DNA from: Bacteroidales bacterium
GTDB lineage: Bacteria; Bacteroidota; Bacteroidia; Bacteroidales; Muribaculaceae
Direction: 5' to 3'
Assembly: GCA_900755985.1 (NCBI GenBank)
Contig: CAAEIL010000308.1
Location: 1-5,102, forward strand
DNA length: 5,102 nucleotides
The position numbers were made by a program, and so were the translations under genes. Shown here piece by piece: positions 1 to 5,102 of the stretch. The notes under the pieces are model-generated. The model did not search any database, was not told the origin of the DNA, and worked only from the letters and a program-made list of their open reading frames with translations. Numbering within the stretch: position 1 is the stretch's first letter; every line of letters starts with the position of its first letter.

Positions 1-6
1 ACACAA

Positions 7-116
7 CCCATTTGGTCGACCTTTTCGACAGAACTAAATCTCAAAATTTCAATGTTCTCTCCGACCCAAATGGGCCAAATTTATTTAATTTTTAACCAAC
101 TCCCATTTTTATGGGA
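7..116. repeat. Cluster of CCCAT/ATGGG palindromes upstream of the first exported-protein gene
   Basis: Three related inverted elements lie in the 147 bases before the first gene. The segment at 7-18 (CCCATTTGGTCG) is complementary to 62-74 (CGACCCAAATGGG) apart from one extra C, and so could form a long-loop hairpin. Within the second arm, 65-74 (CCCAAATGGG) is itself a short palindrome. A separate perfect hairpin has arms TCCCAT (101-106) and ATGGGA (111-116) around a TTTT loop. T-rich sequence follows the second arm (80-93), so the first pair could be a terminator for a gene upstream of the window. Alternatively these could be operator sites or leader structure for the gene starting at 148. 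No convincing -33/-7 promoter pair was found here: TAATTTTT at 86-93 is the nearest match to TAnnTTTG, with one mismatch and no clear -33 partner. The role is not determined. Confidence 0.45.
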
Positions 117-147
117 CACTAGTGACTTAATTTCTAATTTTATCCTT

Positions 148-1347
148 ATGAAAAAAATTCTACTATTATGTTTGTCTGCCTCGGTTGCCACATTCGGAGC
201 GTGGGCTGATGTCGACAATGCCTCTGTCAGCAAAACAATACAGTCGCTGACTGTATCTAAAGTAAAGCCTCGGAATGTTGCAAACAAGAAAAAATTAGGT
301 AAAAAAGCAACGATGTCGGTCAATACGTCCGACAGTCGCATCATGGTGAAGAATATCAAAACCCTGACTGCCGAACGTGCTATAAATCCGCGAATGAAAG
401 CACACTCCTTAGCAAAAGCTCCGGAAGGCTCTTCGTTCTTCGAGTCTTTCGAAAGTGAGTCTCTCCAGGCCGCAGGGTGGTCGTTAGAGTCTAAGGGAGC
501 AGTTACAGAGGATACCCAATGGGGTCAGGCAGGTGCTTCGGAGTTGGGAATGCTTGGCATCAGCCCGGCCGATGGTGATAAGGTCGCTATTATTTCGTTT
601 AACAGCGAAAGCATCGAGGAATGGTTAATAAGCCCTGCAATAGCTGTCGGTGACAACGAACAGCTAAAATTCTGGGCTTATTTTGGTCCGGCTTTCTTCA
701 ACTCGATGGCCGAGGGTAAAATCGATTGGGACACATATGAATATATCGGCGAACCCGAACAAATCGGTGACCTTGAAGTATATATATGTCCCGAAGGCGG
801 CGAATGGACTAAATTGTGGAGCGCCATGGACAACTATAAAAATATGTCGCTTATGGACCTTTTGGCCATCGATCAGGACAACTGGTCGCTGTCTCTTGCC
901 GATTATGCCGGTAAAAACGTCCGGACTGCATTTAAATATTGGGGCAAAGACTGTAATACCGTATGTGTCGATGCTGTAAGCGTTGCCAAACCGTCGTTGG
1001 AAGGTGTGAAAATTCTCGAGCCACTCGAAACCCTTTACTGGGGCGTCGACCGTTCGGCCGATTGGACTTCGCTAAATCTTACACTTTCTATGGAGCCTGT
1101 CCTCGCACCTCTGACCTGGCAAAACTACTCGGACAATGTCGACGGCGCTACTTATACCTGGACATATCATGATCCTGTAATCAATGACTATGCTACATCT
1201 GCCGACGAGAGTCTGCAAGTAACGTATCGTCCTGACTTCTCGAGCGAATTCACACGGCGCAACAATCTGTATTATGCACCGGTACTTACCGGTTCGGCAG
1301 CGGGCGCTTCGGACGGAAGTTATACACGCGGTTATCAATATCTCTAG
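148..1347 (+). CDS. N-terminal part (399 aa) of the exported protein: signal peptide plus choice-of-anchor-J-like domain
   Basis: The start at 148 is chosen because it places a classical signal peptide at the N-terminus: MKK, a hydrophobic run ILLLCLSASVATFG, then A-W-A with predicted cleavage after residue 20. An in-frame ATG at 52 would add 32 residues ahead of the signal and lies within palindromic DNA, so it is rejected. The Cys at residue 8 does not sit in a lipobox, so this is not an obvious lipoprotein. Residues 21-92 are a Lys-rich, low-complexity linker. Residues about 95-280 match the choice-of-anchor-J / cleaved-adhesin type of beta-sandwich: FFESFES, a GW pair, EEWLISPAI, LKFWAYFG, LEVYICPEGGEWTKLW, DYAGKNVRTAFKYWG and a closing VDAVSVAKP strand. 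Residues about 318-345 (LTWQNYSD...ATYTWTYHDP) resemble a PKD-like strand pair. Translation stops at TAG inside this second domain. A/T-rich leader, no Shine-Dalgarno. The truncated product would lack the sorting tail. Confidence 0.8.
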   Translation: MKKILLLCLSASVATFGAWADVDNASVSKTIQSLTVSKVKPRNVANKKKLGKKATMSVNTSDSRIMVKNIKTLTAERAINPRMKAHSLAKAPEGSSFFESFESESLQAAGWSLESKGAVTEDTQWGQAGASELGMLGISPADGDKVAIISFNSESIEEWLISPAIAVGDNEQLKFWAYFGPAFFNSMAEGKIDWDTYEYIGEPEQIGDLEVYICPEGGEWTKLWSAMDNYKNMSLMDLLAIDQDNWSLSLADYAGKNVRTAFKYWGKDCNTVCVDAVSVAKPSLEGVKILEPLETLYWGVDRSADWTSLNLTLSMEPVLAPLTWQNYSDNVDGATYTWTYHDPVINDYATSADESLQVTYRPDFSSEFTRRNNLYYAPVLTGSAAGASDGSYTRGYQYL

Positions 1348-1356
1348 GCTGGCGGC

Positions 1357-2481
1357 ATGCCCGAATTCATGGTCAACGATACCGAGGGTGGCAAAAAGCT
1401 GATGACTTTCGGCCTGATTCCTTATCCGCAGAATCTCGACAAAAATACCGTGCTTATAGTTGATGATGACGCTGTCGGTGACATGGCTCTGCCTGTTTTC
1501 GGCCATAATGCCAATGTCGACAAATATTGGCTAAATTATACTCTTAACGGTGATGAAGCCGAAGAAGGCGATGAAGTCAGACTAAACGGCTTCTGCAATA
1601 TGTTCTATGCGCCCGGCAAACCACTTGTAGTCACCGGCGCACATGCCTTGGCTTTGGGTAAAATCACAGATCAGGCCAACTTCCGCTGCGACATCTACGC
1701 CCTTACCGATGAGTTTGTTATCGATGATGCCAATATCTTAGCCACCGCATATTGTCCCGCAGCAAATGTTCTTGTATCGGAAGGTTCGGCCAATGATTAT
1801 CTGAATCTTATATTTGATTTTGATGCACCGGTTGTCCTTGACAACGTTAAAGCTCCAGGATATGTTATCAAAGTCTCGGGCTTTAACTCTGACGCTGTCA
1901 ACTATTTTGTTCCCATACAGTCCGAACTGCCAGATCCGAACGGTCTTTGCTCCGGCTATGTTGAGAAAATTATCAATCTTAAATCTTTCACCGATGGACC
2001 GGTAGAGAGCTTCATGCCCATAGCCTATGTCGAAGGCGAGCACGGCCCGTGCTTTAACTCATTTGCCATCAACCTTGACGCTTATTATCCCTTTATAGAC
2101 TGTGATACCGAAGAAGTTGAGGTCCCGGTAGGAAGCACTGCCGAGGTTGTCCTTGGCAGCTACTATGACGGTTCCGAACTTGACATCATTGCACCCGAGG
2201 GCATCACTGCAACTGCAGCGGGACGATACGATTCGTGCAAACTTACTATTGGTGCAACAAAAGAAACCGCTCAGGGCGACATCATTGTCAAGAGCCATGG
2301 TGTTGAGCATAAAATCGCCGTTAAAGCCACCAACGGTATTCACTCGATAAGCGCCGACGATGCTACAATCGCCGAGGTCTACAGCCTTGACGGACGTATT
2401 CTTGACCCTGAAAAAGTCGGTAAGGGCCTGTATATTGTACGTCGTACCGACGGTACTACAAGCAAAGCCATACTTCGCTGA
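1357..2481 (+). CDS. C-terminal part (374 codons) of the same exported protein, with beta domains and sorting tail; probably not independently translated
   Basis: This is the in-frame continuation after the TAG at 1345-1347; the ATG at 1357 is only the first Met after the stop. Nothing precedes it that looks like a Bacteroidota start region: the 9 bases between TAG and ATG are G/C-rich, there is no promoter, and the encoded N-terminus has no signal peptide. Residues (from this Met) 1-30 finish the PKD-like region (EFMVNDTEGGKKLMTFGLIPYP). Residues about 50-210 are beta-rich with repeated Gly/Asp turns and scattered Cys. Residues about 252-325 form a bacterial Ig/BACON-like sandwich (EVEVPVGSTAEVVLG ... 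CKLTIGAT ... GDIIVKSHG). Residues 327-374 are the sorting tail: VYSLDGRIL, then GKGLYIVRRTDG and SKAILR, matching the Por-secretion-tail pattern of T9SS cargo. Codon usage and domain integrity look like a functional frame, not decayed sequence. Confidence 0.7.
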   Translation: MPEFMVNDTEGGKKLMTFGLIPYPQNLDKNTVLIVDDDAVGDMALPVFGHNANVDKYWLNYTLNGDEAEEGDEVRLNGFCNMFYAPGKPLVVTGAHALALGKITDQANFRCDIYALTDEFVIDDANILATAYCPAANVLVSEGSANDYLNLIFDFDAPVVLDNVKAPGYVIKVSGFNSDAVNYFVPIQSELPDPNGLCSGYVEKIINLKSFTDGPVESFMPIAYVEGEHGPCFNSFAINLDAYYPFIDCDTEEVEVPVGSTAEVVLGSYYDGSELDIIAPEGITATAAGRYDSCKLTIGATKETAQGDIIVKSHGVEHKIAVKATNGIHSISADDATIAEVYSLDGRILDPEKVGKGLYIVRRTDGTTSKAILR

Positions 2482-2506
2482 TTCCTTTATTCCTATATCT
2501 CTTGCG

Positions 2507-2541
2507 AGGCGTCTCTTACGGGGACGCCTTGTTTAATTTTT
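2507..2541 (+). terminator. Rho-independent-type terminator after the split exported-protein gene
   Basis: Arms AGGCGTC (2507-2513) and GACGCCT (2523-2529) form a 7-bp G/C-rich stem. The 9-base interval can extend it with T·G, C-G and T·G pairs, leaving a 3-base loop. It is followed by a T-rich run (TTGTTTAATTTTT, 2529-2541). It begins 25 bases after the TGA at 2479-2481, so it should end the transcript of the first gene and isolate it from the phosphatase downstream. Confidence 0.8.
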
Positions 2542-2621
2542 ACACTAAGCACCGTGCAGACAATTTCAATCGAAGCTCCAATCTTTTGGGAACTCAAAGT
2601 CATTTAACGCGATGTTTTCAA

Positions 2622-2649
2622 CTTGACTTCTCATTTATGATTATCTTTG
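2622..2649 (+). promoter_or_regulatory. Bacteroidota-type promoter for the phosphatase gene
   Basis: TATCTTTG at 2642-2649 is an exact match to the Bacteroidota -7 consensus TAnnTTTG. A -33 candidate is CTTG at 2622-2625, but its 16-base spacing is shorter than the usual 19-21; TTTT at 2615-2618 is an alternative with slightly long spacing. A start of transcription near 2655 would leave a leader of about 20 A-rich bases before ATG 2675, normal for this phylum. The preceding terminator supports independent transcription. Confidence 0.6.
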
Positions 2650-2674
2650 TGCCGAGATATCAAAAAACATAATT

Positions 2675-3202
2675 ATGGATACAGAAAAAATAAATAAATA
2701 CGGCAATCTGATCAGTTCGTTGCGAAAGAAAGATAAAATCCGGATACTGTTCGTCTGTCTGGGCAATATATGCAGAAGTCCGGCGGCTGAGGAGGTGATG
2801 CGCTCATTTGTCCGGACTGAAGGTCAGGCAAACCGCTGGGAGATAGATTCGGCGGGAATTGGGGGTTGGCATGTGGGCGACCTGCCCGATAAGCGTATGC
2901 GCATACATGCACGCAGACGTGGATATGAACTTGAGCACATTTGCCGCCAAGTGCGTTCGACTGACTTCGATAGGTTCGACATCATTATCGGTATGGACGA
3001 AAGCAATGTCAGCGACCTGCGCGAGATGGCTCCGACGGTCGATGCCGAGGCCAAGGTGGTCCCTATGGCGGATTTTGTCAACAAGGCCATGCGATGTTAT
3101 GCAATTCCTGACCCTTATTACGAGGGTGCCGAGGGATTTGAGATTGTTCTCGACTTGCTTGAGGACGCTTGCCGCAATATCCTAAATATCCTTACTCATT
3201 GA
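2675..3202 (+). CDS. Low-molecular-weight protein tyrosine phosphatase (arsenate-reductase-fold, LMW-PTP family)
   Basis: Cytoplasmic phosphatase of 175 residues predicted to hydrolyse phosphotyrosine (or similar phosphomonoesters) on proteins. The P-loop is VCLGNICRSP at residues 27-36: nucleophile Cys28, Arg34 binding phosphate (C-X5-R), Ser35 after it, and Cys33 as the second cysteine that in this family can form a protective disulfide with the nucleophile. The general acid is Asp146 in the DPYY motif (146-149). Other family landmarks are DSAGIGGWHVGDLPDKRM (58-75), RRGYEL (81-86) and FDIIIGMDESN (101-111). No signal peptide. The family is usually about 150-160 residues; the extra length is a charged N-terminal extension of about 20 residues before strand one. 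No other in-frame Met precedes the P-loop, so 2675 is the only likely start. Bacteroidota relatives include Ltp1 of Porphyromonas gingivalis, which acts on exopolysaccharide and community traits; whether that holds here is not shown. No kinase or capsule gene is adjacent. Confidence 0.95.
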   Translation: MDTEKINKYGNLISSLRKKDKIRILFVCLGNICRSPAAEEVMRSFVRTEGQANRWEIDSAGIGGWHVGDLPDKRMRIHARRRGYELEHICRQVRSTDFDRFDIIIGMDESNVSDLREMAPTVDAEAKVVPMADFVNKAMRCYAIPDPYYEGAEGFEIVLDLLEDACRNILNILTH

Positions 3203-3265
3203 ATAGTTCTGCATGCTGGCTGCAATACACTGCTAATTATCATATTTGCAATTAATTATATGGGT

Positions 3266-3307
3266 AGTCGACTTCACTTGGACAGGCGAAGACGACTGTT
3301 CATGTTT
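3266..3307 (+). terminator. Possible terminator hairpin downstream of the phosphatase
   Basis: Arms AGTCGACTTC (3266-3275) and GAAGACGACT (3288-3297) pair over 10 positions with one A/A mismatch and a 12-base loop. A moderately T-rich run (TGTTCATGTTTA) follows. It starts 63 bases after the phosphatase TGA. The stem is interrupted and the T-tract is broken, so this is a weak terminator at best and could instead be a regulatory structure. Confidence 0.35.
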
Positions 3308-3329
3308 ATATATAACTGTTCATGTTTAT
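3295..3329. repeat. 15-bp direct repeat, two copies at a 20-bp period
   Basis: ACTGTTCATGTTTAT occurs exactly at 3295-3309 and again at 3315-3329, separated by 5 bases (ATATA). The 20-bp spacing places both copies on nearly the same face of the helix, as expected for tandem protein-binding sites, but replication slippage would also give this. It lies about 125-160 bases upstream of the -7 element of the next gene. The first copy shares three bases with the right arm of the hairpin at 3266-3297. Confidence 0.7.
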
Positions 3330-3430
3330 TCATAGATGTGTTGATTAGTATCTGTGTTATACGAAAATAGCCCTGCGTGAATGTTTCTTTAATATATTTT
3401 CAAGAAATTTTTAAATTTATTGTCAAAAAG

Positions 3431-3461
3431 TTTTTTAGTTTAAAAAAATTATATAATTTTG
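3431..3461 (+). promoter_or_regulatory. Bacteroidota-type promoter for the second exported-protein gene
   Basis: TAATTTTG at 3454-3461 matches the -7 consensus TAnnTTTG exactly. The T-run at 3431-3436 supplies a degenerate TTTG-like -33 element with 19-base spacing when TTTT at 3431-3434 is used. Transcription would begin near 3467, giving a leader of roughly 75-80 bases, longer than the phosphatase leader. Confidence 0.6.
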
Positions 3462-3472
3462 CTGCCATAACG

Positions 3473-3487
3473 CTGCCGTGTGGGCAG
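3473..3487 (+). promoter_or_regulatory. Small stem-loop in the 5' leader of the second exported-protein gene
   Basis: CTGCC (3473-3477) and GGCAG (3483-3487) form a 5-bp G/C-rich stem with loop GTGTG; G3472 and T3488 could add a wobble pair. It lies just inside the predicted transcript start in otherwise very A/T-rich leader DNA. GCTGCC is also present at 3461-3466, so a competing pairing exists if transcription starts upstream. It might stabilise the mRNA 5' end or affect translation; no known riboswitch class is recognised. Confidence 0.3.
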
Positions 3488-3544
3488 TCAATATTCCATT
3501 TAGGTATTAATAAATTCTATTTTTAATAATTAAATTTTTAAGGT

Positions 3545-4927
3545 ATGAAGAAATTTTACACATTAGCTTTGGCTACAGCTGTCACACTTTCGGCATCTGC
3601 CGTTTCGCGTACGCTTAATGAACTTGCTCCTGCCAAAAAGCAGACGGGTGTGAGTGTTCTTAAAATGGTCAAGAAAAGTGACGCTTCATCATTGAAGAAA
3701 TCAGAATTCGGCAAGGTCTCGAATATCCGAGAGGCCGCTCCGGCAGCTGATCTTGCCGGCGAATATACCATAACCATCGGTGACTATTATTTTCAGTCGA
3801 GTATTAATGGTACATACGAAGCCGACTGCTCGGTCGAAGTATCTGGCACAACCGTAACTTTCACCTGCGATGATTTTGTCGACCCTGTAAAAGGTACATA
3901 CGACGAAACCGCCGGTACAGTAACATTCGATTTTGAAAAATTGGGTGCGGTTAGCGTAAGCGGTACAACTTATTACGAACAGTTCGAACCCTTTGAATGG
4001 GTGGTTGACCCCTCGACACAAAAAGGTTCGATTACACCTAAAAGTTATAGTGTAACTTATAGCGACGGCGCTTTTAATTTCCCGGCAGACCATGGTTTTT
4101 CCTGGCCGGCATACAGTGATGTCGCATGTAAAAATCGCGCGGGATATTTTGGCCTGTTTGATGTAGTATCGATTGTGAAAAAACCGGATACCGACTCCAA
4201 CGAAGGCTGGACTGATCTGGGCAAAGCACTTTTTGCCGATCCTTGGGTTCTTCCGGCTTTCAATATCAATGCTCTCGAACAGACCCAATATCAGTTTGAA
4301 GTCGCTCTGCAGCAGAACGATGCTGATAAGAACGTATATCGTCTTGTCGACCCCTATAAAGGCAATGTATTTGCACAGGTAAACTCATCGACCAAGGGTG
4401 GTTATATCGAGTTCAATGTTTCGGATCCCGAACATGTTACTTTCTCGGCAGTCGATGCCGGCTTTGCTAATTCCCAACTGGGTGTCACTAAATTTTATTG
4501 TCTGAACTACCTGTCGTGGGCTGCCGGTTATCTTGGCGAAGACCCTGCTAATGTAGTAGGACTTGTCGATATGCCTTATACTACATTCAAAGACGGTGTC
4601 ATCACTCTTTCGTCTATTGAGACAACCGAGACAGACGAAACTACCGGTGCTGAAACAAAGGTAACAATGTACGATGCAGTATTTGGTGTACAGGGCGATA
4701 TCTATGGAGGCTATAATTGGCAAGATAAGGATGAAAATTTAGTACCGGCTCTTGGTTTCATTGATATGTCTTCGGCTCTTGGCGTTGGTTCCGTCATCTC
4801 AGACAACGACTCGGTCGCTCCGGTACATTACTTCAACCTTCAGGGTATCGAAGTCAGCGAGCCTGTTGCCGGTCAGCTTACAATTCGTGTTCAGGGTTCA
4901 AAGGCAACCAAGATCCTCGTTAAATAA
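3545..4927 (+). CDS. Exported beta-rich protein of unknown function with C-terminal T9SS-type sorting tail (460 aa)
   Basis: The start at 3545 gives a type I signal peptide: MKK, hydrophobic core FYTLALATAVTLS, and A-S-A with predicted cleavage after residue 19. Residues 20-67 are a Lys- and Ala-rich linker. Residues about 69-175 are a beta-barrel-like segment with repeated short strands and turns (AGEYTITIGDYYF, ADCSVEVSGTTVTFTCDDF, GTYDETAGTVTFDF). Residues about 221-300 carry a pattern I recognise from many Bacteroidales surface proteins without a firm name: GWTDLGKALFADPWVLPAF, YQFEVALQQND, VYRLVDPYKGN and YIEFNVSDPEHVTF. Residues about 417-460 are the sorting tail: HYFNLQGIEVSEP, GQLTIRVQG and KATKILVK, ending two residues after the last strand, as in T9SS cargo. 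The product is probably surface-attached or secreted; no catalytic motif is visible. It is intact and ends with tandem TAA stops. AAGG at 3540-3543 is too close to the ATG to be a Shine-Dalgarno. It looks monocistronic, with its own promoter and a strong terminator. Confidence 0.85.
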   Translation: MKKFYTLALATAVTLSASAVSRTLNELAPAKKQTGVSVLKMVKKSDASSLKKSEFGKVSNIREAAPAADLAGEYTITIGDYYFQSSINGTYEADCSVEVSGTTVTFTCDDFVDPVKGTYDETAGTVTFDFEKLGAVSVSGTTYYEQFEPFEWVVDPSTQKGSITPKSYSVTYSDGAFNFPADHGFSWPAYSDVACKNRAGYFGLFDVVSIVKKPDTDSNEGWTDLGKALFADPWVLPAFNINALEQTQYQFEVALQQNDADKNVYRLVDPYKGNVFAQVNSSTKGGYIEFNVSDPEHVTFSAVDAGFANSQLGVTKFYCLNYLSWAAGYLGEDPANVVGLVDMPYTTFKDGVITLSSIETTETDETTGAETKVTMYDAVFGVQGDIYGGYNWQDKDENLVPALGFIDMSSALGVGSVISDNDSVAPVHYFNLQGIEVSEPVAGQLTIRVQGSKATKILVK

Positions 4928-4956
4928 TAAGGTAAGCACTACATATAATTCATTAT

Positions 4957-5000
4957 ATATTATCTGCCCCGGCTCTTGATTGAGTCGGGGCAGATTATAT
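4957..5000. terminator. Strong terminator hairpin, possibly bidirectional
   Basis: ATCTGCCCCGGCTC (4962-4975) and GAGTCGGGGCAGAT (4982-4995) form a 14-bp stem with one G·T wobble and a 6-base loop (TTGATT). After a T/T mismatch, four more A/T pairs extend it to 4957 and 5000. Flanks are A/T-rich on both sides. It starts about 30 bases after the end of the second exported-protein gene and sits between that gene and a likely convergent minus-strand gene, so it could end transcripts from both sides, although neither side has a long uninterrupted T-tract. Confidence 0.85.
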
Positions 5001-5050
5001 CAGGATGAATATTAGAGCTTGTTTAATAATAAATGTTAACGGCAGGGCTG

Positions 5051-5102
5051 TCAGTCGTCGAGCAGATTTGCGCCTGCGATGAGGGAGTTATGGGGTTCCA
5101 TA
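5051..5102 (-). CDS. C-terminal end of a convergent gene, partial at the window edge
   Basis: Reading the minus strand from the window edge gives an open frame of 16 complete codons, MEPHNSLIAGANLLDD, ending with TGA at 5053-5051. The frame is entered from outside the window, so its first Met is not necessarily a start. Support is indirect: composition changes from A/T-rich intergenic DNA to G/C-rich, and the codons (GAC, CTC, CTG, GCA, GGC) resemble those of the other genes. The convergent arrangement also fits the terminator between it and the neighbouring gene. The fragment is too short to assign a family. Confidence 0.45.
   Translation of the reverse strand, partial: MEPHNSLIAGANLLDD

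Larger units (their letters stand above)
148..2481 (+). pseudogene. Exported multidomain beta-sandwich protein with C-terminal T9SS-type sorting tail, interrupted by an in-frame TAG
   Basis: Both halves are in one reading frame: from ATG 148 the frame runs 399 codons, meets TAG at 1345-1347, and continues open for 377 further codons to TGA at 2479-2481. If the TAG were a sense codon the product would have 777 residues, starting with a type I signal peptide and ending with a T9SS-like sorting tail. Neither half has both ends of this plan: the first has the export signal but no sorting tail, the second has the tail but no signal. That argues for one gene broken by a single substitution. CAG (Gln) to TAG is the simplest origin, giving a Q-A-G-G stretch, but other single-base sources cannot be excluded. 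There is no frameshift or second stop, so the lesion is recent, an assembly or sequencing error, or suppressed in the cell. Ligand and function are unknown; a surface adhesive or binding role is inferred from the domain types. Confidence 0.75.
3203..3544. other. 342-base A/T-rich intergenic region
   Basis: This stretch separates the phosphatase from the second exported-protein gene. It contains an imperfect hairpin (3266-3297), a 15-bp direct repeat overlapping the hairpin's 3' end (3295-3309 and 3315-3329), a Bacteroidota -7 element (3454-3461) and a short leader hairpin (3473-3487). A 36-codon reading frame at 3260-3370 is possible but weakly supported. Between 3371 and 3430 I see only A/T-rich sequence without a recognisable element. 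Confidence 0.6.

Noticed and set aside
52..147. In-frame ATG at 52 as the start of the first exported protein
   Set aside because: It would put 32 residues ahead of a textbook signal peptide starting at 148 and lies between palindromic arms; 148 is the sensible start.
1345..1356. Pyrrolysine insertion or programmed recoding at the TAG
   Set aside because: Pyrrolysine systems are not expected in Bacteroidota, and no recoding stem-loop or special context is evident directly after the codon. Simple nonsense mutation, sequencing error or generic suppression is more economical.
1072..1506. 144-codon minus-strand open frame across the TAG region
   Set aside because: It is antisense to well-supported domain sequence and has no recognisable motif, promoter or start context; it is a by-product of the plus-strand codon bias.
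3295..3329. The tandem repeat as a CRISPR array
   Set aside because: There are only two copies of 15 bp with a 5-bp gap; repeat and spacer lengths do not fit a CRISPR.
3701..4288. 195-codon minus-strand open frame inside the second exported-protein gene
   Set aside because: It lies wholly within a clear signal-peptide-to-sorting-tail gene on the opposite strand, is Cys- and Arg-rich like shadow translations, and shows no family motifs.
5004..5081. 25-codon plus-strand frame after the final terminator
   Set aside because: It is short, with an Arg-rich translation and no supporting signals; the opposite strand gives a more protein-like C-terminus over the same G/C-rich bases.

Overview
The window looks like a chromosomal segment of a Bacteroidales bacterium, probably Muribaculaceae- or Prevotella-like. 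The evidence is: -7 elements of the Bacteroidota type (TAnnTTTG) upstream of two genes; A/T-rich translation starts with no usable Shine-Dalgarno; and two Sec-exported proteins that end in the short 'Y-x-L-x-G-x ... G-x-Y/L-x-I-R ... K-I/A-x-x-K/R' tail typical of Bacteroidota type IX secretion (T9SS) sorting domains. Genus is not resolvable by eye.

Layout. (1) 1-147: A/T-rich upstream DNA with several overlapping CCCAT/ATGGG palindromes. (2) 148-2481: a gene for a large exported multidomain protein (signal peptide, Lys-rich linker, choice-of-anchor-J-like beta-sandwich, PKD-like segment, further beta domains, sorting tail). It is split by one in-frame TAG at 1345-1347. The reading frame is the same on both sides, so this is a point nonsense change (or a sequencing error, or a suppressed codon), not a frameshift or two independent genes. 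(3) 2507-2541: a hairpin terminator. (4) 2642-3202: a promoter plus a low-molecular-weight protein tyrosine phosphatase with all catalytic residues intact. (5) 3203-3544: an A/T-rich intergenic stretch with an imperfect hairpin, a 15-bp direct repeat at a 20-bp period, a good -7 element and a small leader hairpin. (6) 3545-4927: an intact 460-residue exported beta-rich protein with the same kind of sorting tail. (7) 4957-5000: a strong terminator hairpin. (8) 5051-5102: the likely last 16 codons of a convergent minus-strand gene that runs off the window.

Function. The three complete plus-strand loci look independently transcribed: the first two are separated by a terminator, and the second and third each have their own -7 element. 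The two exported proteins are likely cell-surface or secreted T9SS cargo of unknown ligand. The phosphatase is cytoplasmic and no kinase or capsule gene is visible beside it, so a functional link among the three is not supported. I see no mobile element, CRISPR array, tRNA or rRNA. The most notable observation is the single amber codon in an otherwise well-preserved 777-codon frame.
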